From contig CAJTER010000015.1 of the NCBI GenBank assembly GCA_910575405.1, positions 1 through 64,000 of the forward strand: a stretch of 64,000 nt of DNA, given 5' to 3'. Shown here in pieces: positions 1 to 8,783 of the stretch. Positions within the stretch are counted from its first letter, which is position 1. Every line of letters begins with the position of its first letter. A program made the position numbers and the translations under genes. The notes below the pieces were generated by a model. The model ran no database searches and was not told where the DNA came from. It saw only the letters and a list, made by a program, of their open reading frames with translations. Source of the DNA: Clostridia bacterium (lineage in GTDB: Bacteria > Bacillota > Clostridia > Peptostreptococcales > Anaerovoracaceae).

Positions 1-16
1 TTCTCCCTCGTATAAT

Positions 17-200
17 AAGTTTGTAAGCAAGAAATACTTCTTACAAACTTGTTCTTTTCATCGGTATAGTGGTAAGGACATCCAAGGGAACTCTCTCCCC
101 TCCTGATTCCCATCTATACACCAATCGTTACATAGTAATATCGGTAATCCTGTGGTATGATATCAGACAGAGCCTGATGTCCGACGGCACTGCTTTTCTC
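17..200 (+). ncRNA. Putative IS110 bridge RNA in the left end
   Basis: IS110-family elements encode a structured bridge RNA in a non-coding end that pairs with target and donor DNA. Downstream of a TATAAT box (11-16) lie an 11-bp perfect stem (17-27 with 40-50), a GTATAG/CTATAC pairing enclosing a GGGAA/TTCCC stem with a large loop (about 64-119), and an 8-bp stem with a 7-base loop (159-166 with 174-181). Two internal loops in series resemble the target and donor loops in layout only. I did not identify guide sequences, and the 3' end is a guess. Confidence 0.4.
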
Positions 201-420
201 CCTTTCAGCCGGCTTTGTCCGTGACTGCTTCGAGAGCATTCAGCCTGGCACATATGGCATATTCCGCTGACACAGAATTTTCATCCCCAGCCGCAGCACC
301 AGCAAAAAAGGCTGACTGGGTGCATGCTCATTTCGCGCGAGGCTTCGGTCACCATATGCAGCACAGGATAAACCGTTTGCTTTAGGCTCCACAGTCCCTG
401 ATCGGAAAGGAAGTGATATC

Positions 421-1722
421 ATGTTAAAGATCAACTATATGTCCACCTTGTTTGTAGGTATTGATGTAAGTTCCAAATCCAACCAGGTTTATGCCATGGA
501 TTTTGGGCAAAACAAGTATCTCTCATCCTCCTTTGGCAATAACCAGCCAGGGGCGGAGGAACTGGCCGCTATGCTTGCTCACTGTATGGAGCAGCACCGC
601 AACCTTGCTTCCATCCTCATTGCTTTGGAATCGACTTCGGTTTACAGTGTCCATATCGCTAATTTTCTTTCTACAAGCGAAATACTGATGCCCTTTAAGC
701 CGTATGTCTTCTGCCTCAACCCAAAGGCCACCTCCAACTACCGCAAGTCCTATATCGGCATGGAAAAGACCGACCCGACGGACGCCTTTCTCATTGCGGA
801 TTTTGCAAGGGTTGGCCGTACGAAACCGTTCGAACCCTGGCGTGGCGGTCAGTTTATCGCACTGAAGCGACTGACCAGGCACCGTATGCACCTTGCGGAA
901 GGGATCACCAGGGAAAAGACCTACATGGTCTCCAACCTGTACCTGAAATTCAGCGAGCTCCAGCTTCTTGAGAGGGAAGACAAGCCCTTTAGCAACCTCT
1001 ATGGCGCTACATCCTCCGCCGTATTGACGGAATTCCTCTCGCCTCAGGAGATCCTGGACCTTCCGGAAGAGGACCTTCTGGCGTTTCTGGCTGAGAAAAG
1101 CAGAAACCGGATTTCGGACCTCTCCAGAACTTCCGAGCTCCTGCGGAAAGCCGCAAGGGATTCTTACCGGTTGGATCGGTGTATGTATGAGCCATTAAAC
1201 ATCTCGCTGGCAAGCTCCTTCAACTGTATCCATGCGTATCAGAAAGAAATCAAGCTGATTGAGCAGGCCATTGAAACATGCATCAACGGAATGAACCCAA
1301 ATGCCTTTTTGATCCTTCAGTCCATCCCTGGGATTGGCCCGGTGTGGGCGTCTGGCATCCTGTCGGAACTGGGCGATATCACGGCATTCCATTCATCGGA
1401 TGCGCTTGCGAAATATGCCGGCCTATACTGGCCTAAGAGCGATTCCGGCAATTTTACTTCTGAGGATAACAAAATGTCCAAAGCTGGAAACCCGTATCTT
1501 CGCTATTATTTAGGTGAGGCGACCAACAGCGTCCGCAAGCACGTACCGGAATACGCGGCTTTCTATGCCAGAAAATATGCGGAGGCCACCAAACATCCGC
1601 ACAAGAGAGCACTCGCGCTTACATCTCGTAAATTTGTACGACTCGTTTTTGGATTGCTGGTCAAAAACCAACTGTACACCGGCGAACATCTGGACGCCGA
1701 ACTGAATATCGAGTCGAACTGA
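421..1722 (+). CDS. IS110-family transposase
   Basis: This 433-residue protein is a DEDD/Ser recombinase that moves its element, guided in this family by a bridge RNA. The N-terminal RuvC-like domain shows Asp15 in GIDVSSK, a Glu near residue 69 in ALESTSVY, and two Asp residues in KTDPTDAF around 117-120. A long helical linker (about 150-290) is followed by the C-terminal Transposase_20 domain with the helix-hairpin motif SIPGIGPVWASG, and Ser370 in EATNSV is the candidate catalytic serine. The ATG at 421 has a good ribosome site (GGAAGTG) about seven bases upstream. The gene looks intact and full length, so the element may still be active. It sits just beyond the 3' end of rnpB. Confidence 0.93.
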   Translation: MLKINYMSTLFVGIDVSSKSNQVYAMDFGQNKYLSSSFGNNQPGAEELAAMLAHCMEQHRNLASILIALESTSVYSVHIANFLSTSEILMPFKPYVFCLNPKATSNYRKSYIGMEKTDPTDAFLIADFARVGRTKPFEPWRGGQFIALKRLTRHRMHLAEGITREKTYMVSNLYLKFSELQLLEREDKPFSNLYGATSSAVLTEFLSPQEILDLPEEDLLAFLAEKSRNRISDLSRTSELLRKAARDSYRLDRCMYEPLNISLASSFNCIHAYQKEIKLIEQAIETCINGMNPNAFLILQSIPGIGPVWASGILSELGDITAFHSSDALAKYAGLYWPKSDSGNFTSEDNKMSKAGNPYLRYYLGEATNSVRKHVPEYAAFYARKYAEATKHPHKRALALTSRKFVRLVFGLLVKNQLYTGEHLDAELNIESN

Positions 1723-1876
1723 CGTTTGGTTTTTCTAAAAAACTACCAAAGGTCTATTAAGGTTACCCTTTTTTCTAGAAACCATATCAAAATTTTTTTT
1801 AAAAGTTCTTGACATATTACCAGAATGCTCTCGCTTGCACAATAAGCAACAGCATTTTGTTTACTTTTCAAAAAAC

Positions 1877-2227
1877 TCGGGCAGCTCGTAAGCCGGGTTC
1901 TGTATCTGGCAATCATCTATCTCGACATACTGTCACCAGCATGCTCCAGCGACCTACCTCTCGGGCAGCGACGGGCCGCCGCCTTATTCGCCCTCTCTTG
2001 GTCTTGCTCCGGATGGGGTTTACACAGGATGTATGTTACCATATATCCCAGTGAGCTCTTACCTCACCATTTCACCCTTACCACGGCATTACCCGTTTCG
2101 GCGGTGTGTTTCTGTTGCACTTTCCCTATAGTTACCTACGCCAGACGTTATCTGGCATCCTCGCCCTGTGGAGCCCGGACTTTCCTCATACGCCCCGAAG
2201 GCGCACGCAATTGCCTGAGCTACCCGA
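1877..2227 (-). ncRNA. rnpB: RNase P RNA (catalytic RNA)
   Basis: RNase P RNA removes the 5' leader of tRNA precursors. Read on the minus strand, the sequence has the hallmark near the 5' end GAGGAAAGTCCGGGCTCC, the central GGTGAAATGGTGAGGTAAGA region, and the 3' hallmark ACAGAACCCGGCTTAC. The terminal P1 helix is visible: 2217-2227 pairs with 1877-1887 over 11 bp, which sets both ends. The overall plan looks like the common A-type form. The P1 3' strand is followed at once by six T residues, so P1 plus the T run may serve as the terminator. The 5' end falls eight bases beyond the nif3 stop codon. Confidence 0.95.
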
Positions 2228-2233
2228 ATATTT

Positions 2234-2239
2234 ATTATA
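2234..2239 (-). promoter_or_regulatory. rnpB extended -10 promoter element
   Basis: On the minus strand TGATATAAT forms an extended -10 box. Transcription starting seven bases downstream would begin at 2227, exactly the first base of the P1 helix of RNase P RNA. The box overlaps the nif3 stop codon (ATA TAA). No good -35 box is seen, which is usual for extended -10 promoters. Confidence 0.55.
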
Positions 2240-3029
2240 TCATTTCAAAGGGATCAATGTCTACATTAGATGGAAGAATTTCGATTTTTCCTCCAGTTTT
2301 GTCCCTCAGTTTTGCCGCAAAATTTTCTGCAAAAGATTTTTCCGTGCCATAGTGACCTGCGTCGATGACGGAAAGTCCCATTGCCTTGGCATTTTGTGCG
2401 TCATGGTATTTCAGATCCCCTGTAATGAAGAGCTGACATCCGTTTTCTGCCGCCAGCTGTATGAGGTCTGCTCCTGCTCCTGTGCAGATTCCTACGGTGC
2501 TGATGAGGCTGTCCGGCCTTCCTACTGCCCGGATCTGCTCTGGATCCATGTTCAGCTTTTCCGTCAGAAGATCCAGCATGGATACCAGAGTCATGGATTC
2601 CGGCAGCTGTCCTACCCTGCCGATGGTGTCCATGTCGTCTCCCTTTCGAAAACCGATTACATCCTCAAGGCCGATTAGCTCCGCCAGAAAATCGTTATTT
2701 CCGCCTGCTGCTTTGTCAAATGGCGTGTGGCAGGAATACACGGATATTCCCAAGTTCAGCAGCTTTACGATATAGGAGCCGGTGGTGTCTCGATAATCAA
2801 TGGTATGTATGCCTCCGAAAATAAGGGGATGATGGGTGATAATCAGATCTACACTTTCTTCATCCGCCTCCTCAATCACACTTCCTGTTATTTCCAGACT
2901 GGTGAGTACCTTTTGGATCTGCAGGGGACCTGCGGCAATTTGAATTCCGCTGTTATCCCAGCCTTCCTGGGTGTGAAGAGGTGCAATTTCATCAATTGCC
3001 TGTATCAATTCTTCCAATTTCATAACCAT
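2235..3029 (-). CDS. Nif3-like dinuclear metal centre protein
   Basis: This 264-residue protein belongs to the NIF3/YqfO family, often annotated as GTP cyclohydrolase I type 2 but of uncertain biochemical role. The motif ITHHPLIFGG carries paired metal-binding His residues, and a second site TGDLKYHDAQ plus DAGHYGTEK near the C-terminus completes the expected dinuclear site. It lacks the large inserted domain of YqfO proteins and has the short-form length. The start codon follows the trmK stop directly, so the two are translationally linked. Pairing with trmK downstream of rpoD is a conserved arrangement in Firmicutes. The stop codon lies inside the rnpB promoter. Confidence 0.9.
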   Translation of the reverse strand: MVMKLEELIQAIDEIAPLHTQEGWDNSGIQIAAGPLQIQKVLTSLEITGSVIEEADEESVDLIITHHPLIFGGIHTIDYRDTTGSYIVKLLNLGISVYSCHTPFDKAAGGNNDFLAELIGLEDVIGFRKGDDMDTIGRVGQLPESMTLVSMLDLLTEKLNMDPEQIRAVGRPDSLISTVGICTGAGADLIQLAAENGCQLFITGDLKYHDAQNAKAMGLSVIDAGHYGTEKSFAENFAAKLRDKTGGKIEILPSNVDIDPFEMI

Positions 3030-3755
3030 TTAGACACCTTCTTTCAGCGTTTTTAAATAAGCGATCCGCATCTTTACCTGCTGCAGCTGTTTTTCATCTG
3101 CATGCTTACTTTTTAACATGCCCCTCAGCACATTTTCCTCAATGGAAAGCTTCTGCACGATAAATGGGTCTGCAAGCGGACCTGCGTTTTTTATCCAGGG
3201 CGGCACTTCATATTCGATGGAATCCGCTCCGCAGCCTGGCATTTTTTTTGAGATGGGGCTCCTGCCTGCCAAACGGTTTTCCGGCAGGACAGTCATGACC
3301 TCACATATATATTTTCGTTCCCGCACAAGGCTCTCCCTCATAATGGAAAAGCCGTTTGCAAGCAGCCAGCAGCGCAGCTTTCCCTGGCCATTTCTGGGCT
3401 GAAGAACCAGCTTTTGAAAGCTGAGAGTCTTTTCCAGCTCCTCAGACAGGATGTGAATCATGAGAGCACCTCCCATGCCTGCCAAAACGACAGCATCTAC
3501 TTCGGCCTTTTCCAGGACGCGGATTCCACTTCCAAGCCTTAAATCAAAGGCTTCCTCCGGATAGAGGCTCCTGGCGTTTTCTCTGGCTTTGTCAAGGGAG
3601 CCGGGGCTGATGTCTGCCATAATGACTTTGGGAGAAATTCCCCTTTCCCACAGAGCAATGGGTAAAAAACCATGGTCGGTACCAATGTCGGCCATGGTTT
3701 CGTTTTGTTCAATCTGGTCTGCAAGAACCTGCAGCCGGTCTGTCAGTCTGATCAT
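3030..3755 (-). CDS. trmK: tRNA (adenine(22)-N(1))-methyltransferase
   Basis: TrmK methylates N1 of adenine 22 in the D loop of tRNA using S-adenosylmethionine. The 241-residue protein begins with a Rossmann methyltransferase fold: ADIGTDHGFLPIAL is the SAM-binding loop (about 21-34), followed by ADISPGSLDKA and the motif AVVLAGMGG. A helical, coiled-coil-like C-terminal part (about 170-241) is typical of the family. It lies two bases after rpoD and abuts nif3, so it is co-transcribed with the primase-sigma operon. The assignment is secure from motifs and context; I see no irregularity. Confidence 0.92.
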   Translation of the reverse strand: MIRLTDRLQVLADQIEQNETMADIGTDHGFLPIALWERGISPKVIMADISPGSLDKARENARSLYPEEAFDLRLGSGIRVLEKAEVDAVVLAGMGGALMIHILSEELEKTLSFQKLVLQPRNGQGKLRCWLLANGFSIMRESLVRERKYICEVMTVLPENRLAGRSPISKKMPGCGADSIEYEVPPWIKNAGPLADPFIVQKLSIEENVLRGMLKSKHADEKQLQQVKMRIAYLKTLKEGV

Positions 3756-3757
3756 AA

Positions 3758-4930
3758 TTATTCCAGATAATCCTTCAATTTTTTGCTTCTGCTTGGATGG
3801 CGCAGCTTCCTCAGAGCTTTGGCTTCAATCTGCCGGATACGCTCTCTTGTTACATCAAAGCGCTTTCCTACCTCCTCCAGAGTCCTGGCGCGTCCGTCCT
3901 CAAGTCCAAAGCGGAGCTTGAGAACCTTCTGTTCTCGCTCAGTGAGTGTATCAAGAACCTCCACCAGCTGTTCCTTCAGCATGGAAAAGGCAGCGGCTTC
4001 CGCAGGTGCGGGAACATCATCGTCCGGAATGAAGTCTCCCAAATGGCTGTCCTCCTCCTCACCGATAGGCGTTTCCAGAGAAACCGGTTCCTGTGCGATT
4101 TTCAGAATTTCACGCACTTTTTCTTCTGAAATTCCCATTTCCAGAGCGATTTCTTCCGGTGTGGCTTCCCTGCCCTTTTCCTGAATCAATTGGCGGGATA
4201 CGCGGATCAGCTTGTTGATGGTTTCTACCATGTGTACTGGAATACGGATAGTTCTGGCCTGATCCGCAATGGATCTTGTAATGGCCTGCCGTATCCACCA
4301 AGTAGCATAAGTACTGAACTTGTACCCTTTTTTCCAGTCAAATTTATCAACCGCTTTAATGAGACCCAGGTTTCCCTCCTGAATCAGATCGAGAAAAAGC
4401 ATTCCCCTGCCTACATATTTTTTGGCAATGCTGACTACAAGACGGAGATTGGCTTCACAAAGCTTTTTCTTGGCTTCCTCATCGCCTGCTTCCATCCTCT
4501 TGGCCAGTTCAATCTCCTCCTGAGCCGTAAGGAGCGGTACTTTTCCAATTTCCTTCAGATACATCCGAACCGGATCATCTACAGCAATTCCCTTTGGAAT
4601 GGTCGATTCCAGGTCAATTTCCTTAGCCTCACCGTTTTCCGCAATAACCGCTTCCACATCCGGATCATCCACTTCTTCATCTTCCAGCTCACTCAGCTCA
4701 AGTTCATCCGGTTCTATCTCAGGCACAATGGCAATTCCCCTGGAAAGAAGCTGTTCATACATATCGTCCATATCATCCTTATCAAGCTCAATATTTCCCA
4801 GGTGATCCGAAATTTCTGTGTATGTGAGAGAATTTTTACCCTTTGCTTTAGCAGTCAATTCTTCGATTAACTGTTTTTTATCTTTAACTTGTTCCTGTAA
4901 AGCTTCCTGCTGTGCTTCTTTTTTTGCCAT
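3758..4930 (-). CDS. rpoD: RNA polymerase primary sigma factor (RpoD/SigA)
   Basis: This is the housekeeping sigma factor that directs core polymerase to -35/-10 promoters. The 390-residue protein has a helical region 1.1 at the N-terminus, an acidic linker (about 75-110) with many Glu and Asp, region 1.2 ([11 protein letters not shown]), region 2 with the -10 recognition helix ([16 protein letters not shown]), region 3 ([11 protein letters not shown]) and region 4 with the helix-turn-helix ([20 protein letters not shown]). It lies nine bases after dnaG, the usual macromolecular synthesis arrangement. Most promoters noted in this window match this factor. Confidence 0.98.
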   Translation of the reverse strand: MAKKEAQQEALQEQVKDKKQLIEELTAKAKGKNSLTYTEISDHLGNIELDKDDMDDMYEQLLSRGIAIVPEIEPDELELSELEDEEVDDPDVEAVIAENGEAKEIDLESTIPKGIAVDDPVRMYLKEIGKVPLLTAQEEIELAKRMEAGDEEAKKKLCEANLRLVVSIAKKYVGRGMLFLDLIQEGNLGLIKAVDKFDWKKGYKFSTYATWWIRQAITRSIADQARTIRIPVHMVETINKLIRVSRQLIQEKGREATPEEIALEMGISEEKVREILKIAQEPVSLETPIGEEEDSHLGDFIPDDDVPAPAEAAAFSMLKEQLVEVLDTLTEREQKVLKLRFGLEDGRARTLEEVGKRFDVTRERIRQIEAKALRKLRHPSRSKKLKDYLE

Positions 4931-4939
4931 TTGTTTATC

Positions 4940-6688
4940 TTACCCCCTACCATTTTTTATCATCATCTGGATGTTCATCAGTTCTTTTGTTAATGCTGTA
5001 ATCTGCTCCGTATTATCTTCTTCATCTGCTATGGAAAGCTGCATAATCAATTCCTGTTCTCTCTGTACAAGTCCATTCCGCTTAATTGTATGGATACAGT
5101 CGGAGAAAATCTGTTCTTCCTTGTGTGCCAGCCGGACATTTTCCATAATATCCTGAAGCGCATCTGCATCTTCTGTATCAAGTGAATCGATCAATCTGCG
5201 GATATCAAGCTCTTCATTTTCTTCATATAATTCTTTAATCCCCCGATAGATATTCTGCCCTCCTGCAGTTGTAAATACCTGCTTTTCATAAGGAAGTATT
5301 TCCACATAATACTTGCTGCTTTGCAGGATCAACTTAATCATGTTCTTTTCCAGTGCAGTAACTGCATCTGAAAGTGCTTCCTGCTCTTTTCGAGGTACAT
5401 AATTTCCTCCGGAGACCTGTTTTTCACTATTATTACCATTTACTTCAAGTCTTATAGCACCTTCTGATATTTTTGTTTCTTCTGCCAGCTTTTTTATGTA
5501 AATATCCGCTTCCACCGGGCTCAGCTGCCGCAGAACCCCTGCTGCATTTTTCAGAAAATCGACCCGCTCCTGTGTAGAGGTCAGATCAAATCTCTTTCTC
5601 AGGACGCTGAGCTTGTAATCTGCAAAGGGAAGTGCTTCCTCCACCAGCTTTAAAAAGGCATTTTTGCCGTTCTTTTTTACAAACTCATCTGGATCTTTAC
5701 CGTCTGAAACGTGCAGAACTTTTACTCTGCAATGTTCACTGTGGAGAATATCAAGACCTCGAAGCGCTGCCTTAATTCCCGCTTCATCAGCATCATAGGA
5801 CAAAATGATATTTTCCGTATATCGCTTGAGAAGTCTCGCCTGGTTTTCCGTCAGAGCAGTTCCCAGAGAAGCTGACACATTTCGTACACCGCTTTGATAA
5901 AGGGAGATGACGTCCATATAACCCTCTACCAAAATTGCTCTGTCTTCCTTGTGGATCTCCTGCCTTGTGATATTGAGCCCGTATAAATTGTTTTTTTTCA
6001 AAAATACGCTGGACTCCTGGGAATTCAAGTATTTTGGACTTCCATCCCCGATAATCCTTCCGCCGAAGCCGATTATTTTTCCACTAGTATTGATAATCGG
6101 GAACATGACACGGCTTCGGAACTTATCATAATATTTACCCTTTGATTGAGAAATCAACCCCAGTTCCAGCAGTTTTTCCTGCTTAAAACCAAGACCCGTT
6201 AAATATTCGTACAGGCTGCTCCATGTTTCATCCGCATAACCGATGCCAAATTTGTTCAGAGTTTCCGGTGCAATTTCCCGTCCCTTCATATAGCGGTATC
6301 CCGGATTTTCTTTTTTACGAAATGCGCGGAAAAAAAATTTTGCAGCTTCTCTGTTTATGGTATATGCTTCTTCTTTATTCTCATTTTTACGAAAGCCTTT
6401 TTGTATGGTAATTCCGTATTCGTCCGCAAGCTTTTCAATGGCCTGCATAAAATCCAGCTGATAGTACTGCTGTACAAAGCCGATGACATCTCCCGTTGCT
6501 CCGCACCCAAAGCAAGTAAAAATCTGTTTCGTTTCTGATACAACAAAAGAAGGTGTCTTTTCATTGTGAAAAGGGCATCTTCCTTTATAATTGCTTCCCG
6601 CTTTTTTCAGGGAAACAACTCGGCCTATCACATCGACAATATTACACCTGCTTTTTATTTCATCAACTGTATGATTCCCTGCGCTCAC
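4940..6688 (-). CDS. dnaG: DNA primase
   Basis: DnaG makes the RNA primers for replication. The 582-residue protein starts with GTG (6688), preceded by a GAGGAAC ribosome site. The N-terminal CHC2 zinc ribbon shows CPFHNEKTPSF and CFGCGATGD (about residues 38-65). The Toprim core carries AILVEGYMDVIS and LSYDADEAG. The C-terminal third is helical and is the expected helicase-binding domain. It is followed closely by rpoD. A candidate promoter in the 83-base gap after dgt may boost dnaG-rpoD expression independently of the upstream genes. Confidence 0.97.
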   Translation of the reverse strand: MSAGNHTVDEIKSRCNIVDVIGRVVSLKKAGSNYKGRCPFHNEKTPSFVVSETKQIFTCFGCGATGDVIGFVQQYYQLDFMQAIEKLADEYGITIQKGFRKNENKEEAYTINREAAKFFFRAFRKKENPGYRYMKGREIAPETLNKFGIGYADETWSSLYEYLTGLGFKQEKLLELGLISQSKGKYYDKFRSRVMFPIINTSGKIIGFGGRIIGDGSPKYLNSQESSVFLKKNNLYGLNITRQEIHKEDRAILVEGYMDVISLYQSGVRNVSASLGTALTENQARLLKRYTENIILSYDADEAGIKAALRGLDILHSEHCRVKVLHVSDGKDPDEFVKKNGKNAFLKLVEEALPFADYKLSVLRKRFDLTSTQERVDFLKNAAGVLRQLSPVEADIYIKKLAEETKISEGAIRLEVNGNNSEKQVSGGNYVPRKEQEALSDAVTALEKNMIKLILQSSKYYVEILPYEKQVFTTAGGQNIYRGIKELYEENEELDIRRLIDSLDTEDADALQDIMENVRLAHKEEQIFSDCIHTIKRNGLVQREQELIMQLSIADEEDNTEQITALTKELMNIQMMIKNGRG

Positions 6689-6706
6689 TTTTGTTCCTCA
6701 TAAAAA

Positions 6707-6735
6707 AATATACATCACATATTCTTTTTCGACAA
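6707..6735 (-). promoter_or_regulatory. Candidate promoter for dnaG-rpoD
   Basis: On the minus strand TTGTCG (6730-6735) and TATATT (6707-6712) are separated by 17 bases, placing a start site just upstream of the dnaG ribosome site. The rest of the 83-base dgt-dnaG gap is AT-rich with no clear terminator hairpin, so read-through from dgt is also likely. Confidence 0.4.
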
Positions 6736-6771
6736 AAGTATGGGATTTCCTTTTTTTTAAACAATATTTTT

Positions 6772-7782
6772 TCATTTCCACCTTTTGGGCACAAACAAAT
6801 CCGTATACAGGTTCATGGCATACCGATCCGTCATTCCTGCAATATAATCTTTTACAACCTCCTCAGCGCCATATTGCCTGCTCAGCTCCTGCTGCTCTTC
6901 TGACAGACGCTGGGGGTTTTCCAGAAAATACTGATACAGGGATTTAATCATATTTCCCACCTTTTCCAGATCCTCGTCCTTTTTAACCCGGTTATTGTGG
7001 TATACATTTTCAAACATGAAATCCCGCAGAATTTCCATATGCTTCATGCAGTGCTCGCTCATGGAGATCCGGGGCTTTTCAAAGCTGTTTTCAATCAAAT
7101 CCGCTACCAGGGTATTAATTCTCGTTCTATGATCCCTTCCCAACGTTTCCACGCATTCTTTTGGCAGATCCTCTGCTGTAATCACGCCGCTGCGAAGCGC
7201 ATCATCAATATCATGGTTAATATAGGCGACGCGATCGCTGATTTTCACAATCTGACCTTCCAGTGTATAGGGAATACCGCTACCAGTATGATTTAATATG
7301 CCATCTCTTACTTCTGCAGTCAGGTTCATGCCCCTTCTCGTGCTATTACTTTCCAAAACATCTACCACCCGCAGGCTTTGAACATTGTGGTGAAATCCAT
7401 TTTTATGTATCTGATTCAAAACCCGTTCACCGTTATGTCCAAAAGGTGTATGTCCAAGGTCATGGCCCATGGCAATGGCTTCTGTCAGATCCTCGTTGAG
7501 TCCAAGACTCCTTGCAATGGTCCTTGCAATCTGGGAAACCTCAATGGTATGAGTCAGCCTTGTGCGGAAATGATCGCCTTCCGGCGCCAGAAACACCTGG
7601 GTTTTGTGCATAAGGCGTCTGAACGATTTGGAGTGAATAATGCGATCCCGATCTCTCTGATAATCCGTTCTTATGGCGCACGGCTCTTCAGCCATTCTTC
7701 TCCCTTTTGTTTCTGCTACCTTTGCTGCAAATGGGGATAGAATTTCATATTCTCGTTTTTCAATCTGTTCTCTTCCAACCAT
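6772..7782 (-). CDS. dgt: dGTPase-like HD-domain triphosphohydrolase
   Basis: This 336-residue HD-domain protein is a deoxyguanosinetriphosphate triphosphohydrolase homologue, which cleaves dNTPs to nucleoside and triphosphate. HD residues are seen in HTIEVSQIARTIARSL (His) and MGHDLGHTPFGHNGE (HD and further His), with CKSFRR-like HSKSFRRLMHKTQVF upstream and ISDRVAYINHDIDDA downstream. The ATG at 7782 follows AGGTGG and matches the family start (REQ..REYEILSPFAA). An open frame extends upstream to 8136, but that part only mirrors pit in another frame. Dgt just upstream of dnaG-rpoD is a recurring arrangement in Clostridia. Confidence 0.93.
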   Translation of the reverse strand: MVGREQIEKREYEILSPFAAKVAETKGRRMAEEPCAIRTDYQRDRDRIIHSKSFRRLMHKTQVFLAPEGDHFRTRLTHTIEVSQIARTIARSLGLNEDLTEAIAMGHDLGHTPFGHNGERVLNQIHKNGFHHNVQSLRVVDVLESNSTRRGMNLTAEVRDGILNHTGSGIPYTLEGQIVKISDRVAYINHDIDDALRSGVITAEDLPKECVETLGRDHRTRINTLVADLIENSFEKPRISMSEHCMKHMEILRDFMFENVYHNNRVKKDEDLEKVGNMIKSLYQYFLENPQRLSEEQQELSRQYGAEEVVKDYIAGMTDRYAMNLYTDLFVPKRWK

Positions 7783-7790
7783 GGCTCCAC

Positions 7791-8783
7791 CTATATGAAA
7801 AGCTGCAGCACCCAAACGGATGCGCCCCCTAAAACCATCGTAACTGGAAGTGTTACGATCCATGCGATAATAATGTTCTGAGCAATTCCCCATTTTACAG
7901 CACTGATTCGCTTTGCGCTTCCCGCTCCCATGACTGATGTGGTAATAACTTGTGTTGTACTGATAGGCGCTCCTAAAAAAGACATACTTTCGATAACTAG
8001 TGCCGAAGCAGTTTGTGCAGCAAATCCGCTGGCTGGCTGAAGTTTTGTAACGCCTCCGCCCATAGTCTGCATGATTTTCCAGCCGCCAAGGGATGTGCCC
8101 ATGGCCATCATACAGGCGCACGCAGCCTTGACCCACAGAGGTACTCCGGAATCCTGCTCCAGCATGCCTCCTGTAATGAGCGCTAATGTAATAATCCCCA
8201 TTGTTTTCTGCGCATCGTTATTCCCATGTGAAAAGGCAACCAGCGCTGCTGAAAAAATCTGGAGTTTGGAAAAAATGCGGTTTGCTTTTGCCTGGGACCA
8301 GTTTGCACAGAGAAGGAACAGCAACTTCATAAAACCGAGCCCAATAAAGAGTCCGATAAAAGGCGAAGTTATAAGGGGAATAATGACTTTATGTACCACA
8401 CCATTCCATAATATGTGTTCTGCTCCTGCTGTATACACAATAGTCGCTCCAATCAGACTTCCAATAAGCGCATGTGAGGAAGAGCTTGGGATGCCCTTCC
8501 ACCAGGTAAATAAATTCCAAATAATAGCACCTATCAGAGCACCCAAAATTACAAATTGCTCCAATTCCACGTCTACAAGTCCTGTGGAAATCGTCATTGC
8601 TACCTTCTCACTGACAAGGGCTCCGACAAGGTTCATGGCAGCAGCCAGAAGAATTGCTTTTTTTGGTGTGAGCGCCCGTGTATATACAGAGGTCGCAATA
8701 GCGTTTGCAGTATCGTGGAATCCGTTAATAAATTCAAAGATCAACGCGAATGCAATGACGCAGGCAAGGATTCCACTAAGCAT
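7791..8783 (-). CDS. Inorganic phosphate transporter, Pit family
   Basis: This 330-residue membrane protein is a PiT/PHO4 type transporter that imports phosphate with a cation. The family signature appears twice in inverted topology: GFHDTANAIATSVYTRAL near the N-terminus and SHGNNDAQKTMGIITLAL in the second half. About ten hydrophobic segments are present, with SSSHALIG between them. It overlaps the DUF47 gene by eight bases and ends eight bases before the dgt start. Pit-DUF47 pairs are common; the DUF47 partner is thought to modulate the transporter. Confidence 0.93.
   Translation of the reverse strand: MLSGILACVIAFALIFEFINGFHDTANAIATSVYTRALTPKKAILLAAAMNLVGALVSEKVAMTISTGLVDVELEQFVILGALIGAIIWNLFTWWKGIPSSSSHALIGSLIGATIVYTAGAEHILWNGVVHKVIIPLITSPFIGLFIGLGFMKLLFLLCANWSQAKANRIFSKLQIFSAALVAFSHGNNDAQKTMGIITLALITGGMLEQDSGVPLWVKAACACMMAMGTSLGGWKIMQTMGGGVTKLQPASGFAAQTASALVIESMSFLGAPISTTQVITTSVMGAGSAKRISAVKWGIAQNIIIAWIVTLPVTMVLGGASVWVLQLFI

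Larger units (their letters stand above)
1..1835 (+). mobile_element. IS110-family insertion element (ends approximate)
   Basis: A DEDD-type transposase gene is preceded by about 400 bases with no convincing gene and followed by about 110 bases before the rnpB 3' end. That layout, with a long left non-coding end, fits the IS110 group. The family has no obvious terminal inverted repeats or target duplications, so the ends cannot be read directly. A TATAAT box lies at 11-16 and a TTGACA box at 1809-1814. In circular forms of this family a promoter is known to form across the joined ends. A hairpin (TTTGGT at 1725-1730 with ACCAAA at 1745-1750) follows the transposase. The left end may lie at or just outside the window edge. 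Confidence 0.6.

Noticed and set aside
240-434. 64-residue minus-strand frame in the left end of the IS110 element
   Set aside because: No ribosome site, overlaps the transposase start, and this end of such elements is normally non-coding.
2029-2678. Plus-strand frames across rnpB and nif3
   Set aside because: They cross the RNase P RNA and the 3' part of nif3, both well supported on the minus strand.
7783-8136. N-terminal extension of the dgt frame by 118 residues
   Set aside because: This part runs through the pit gene in another frame, is rich in Tyr, Cys and Arg as shadow frames are, and the family start with a good ribosome site lies at 7782.
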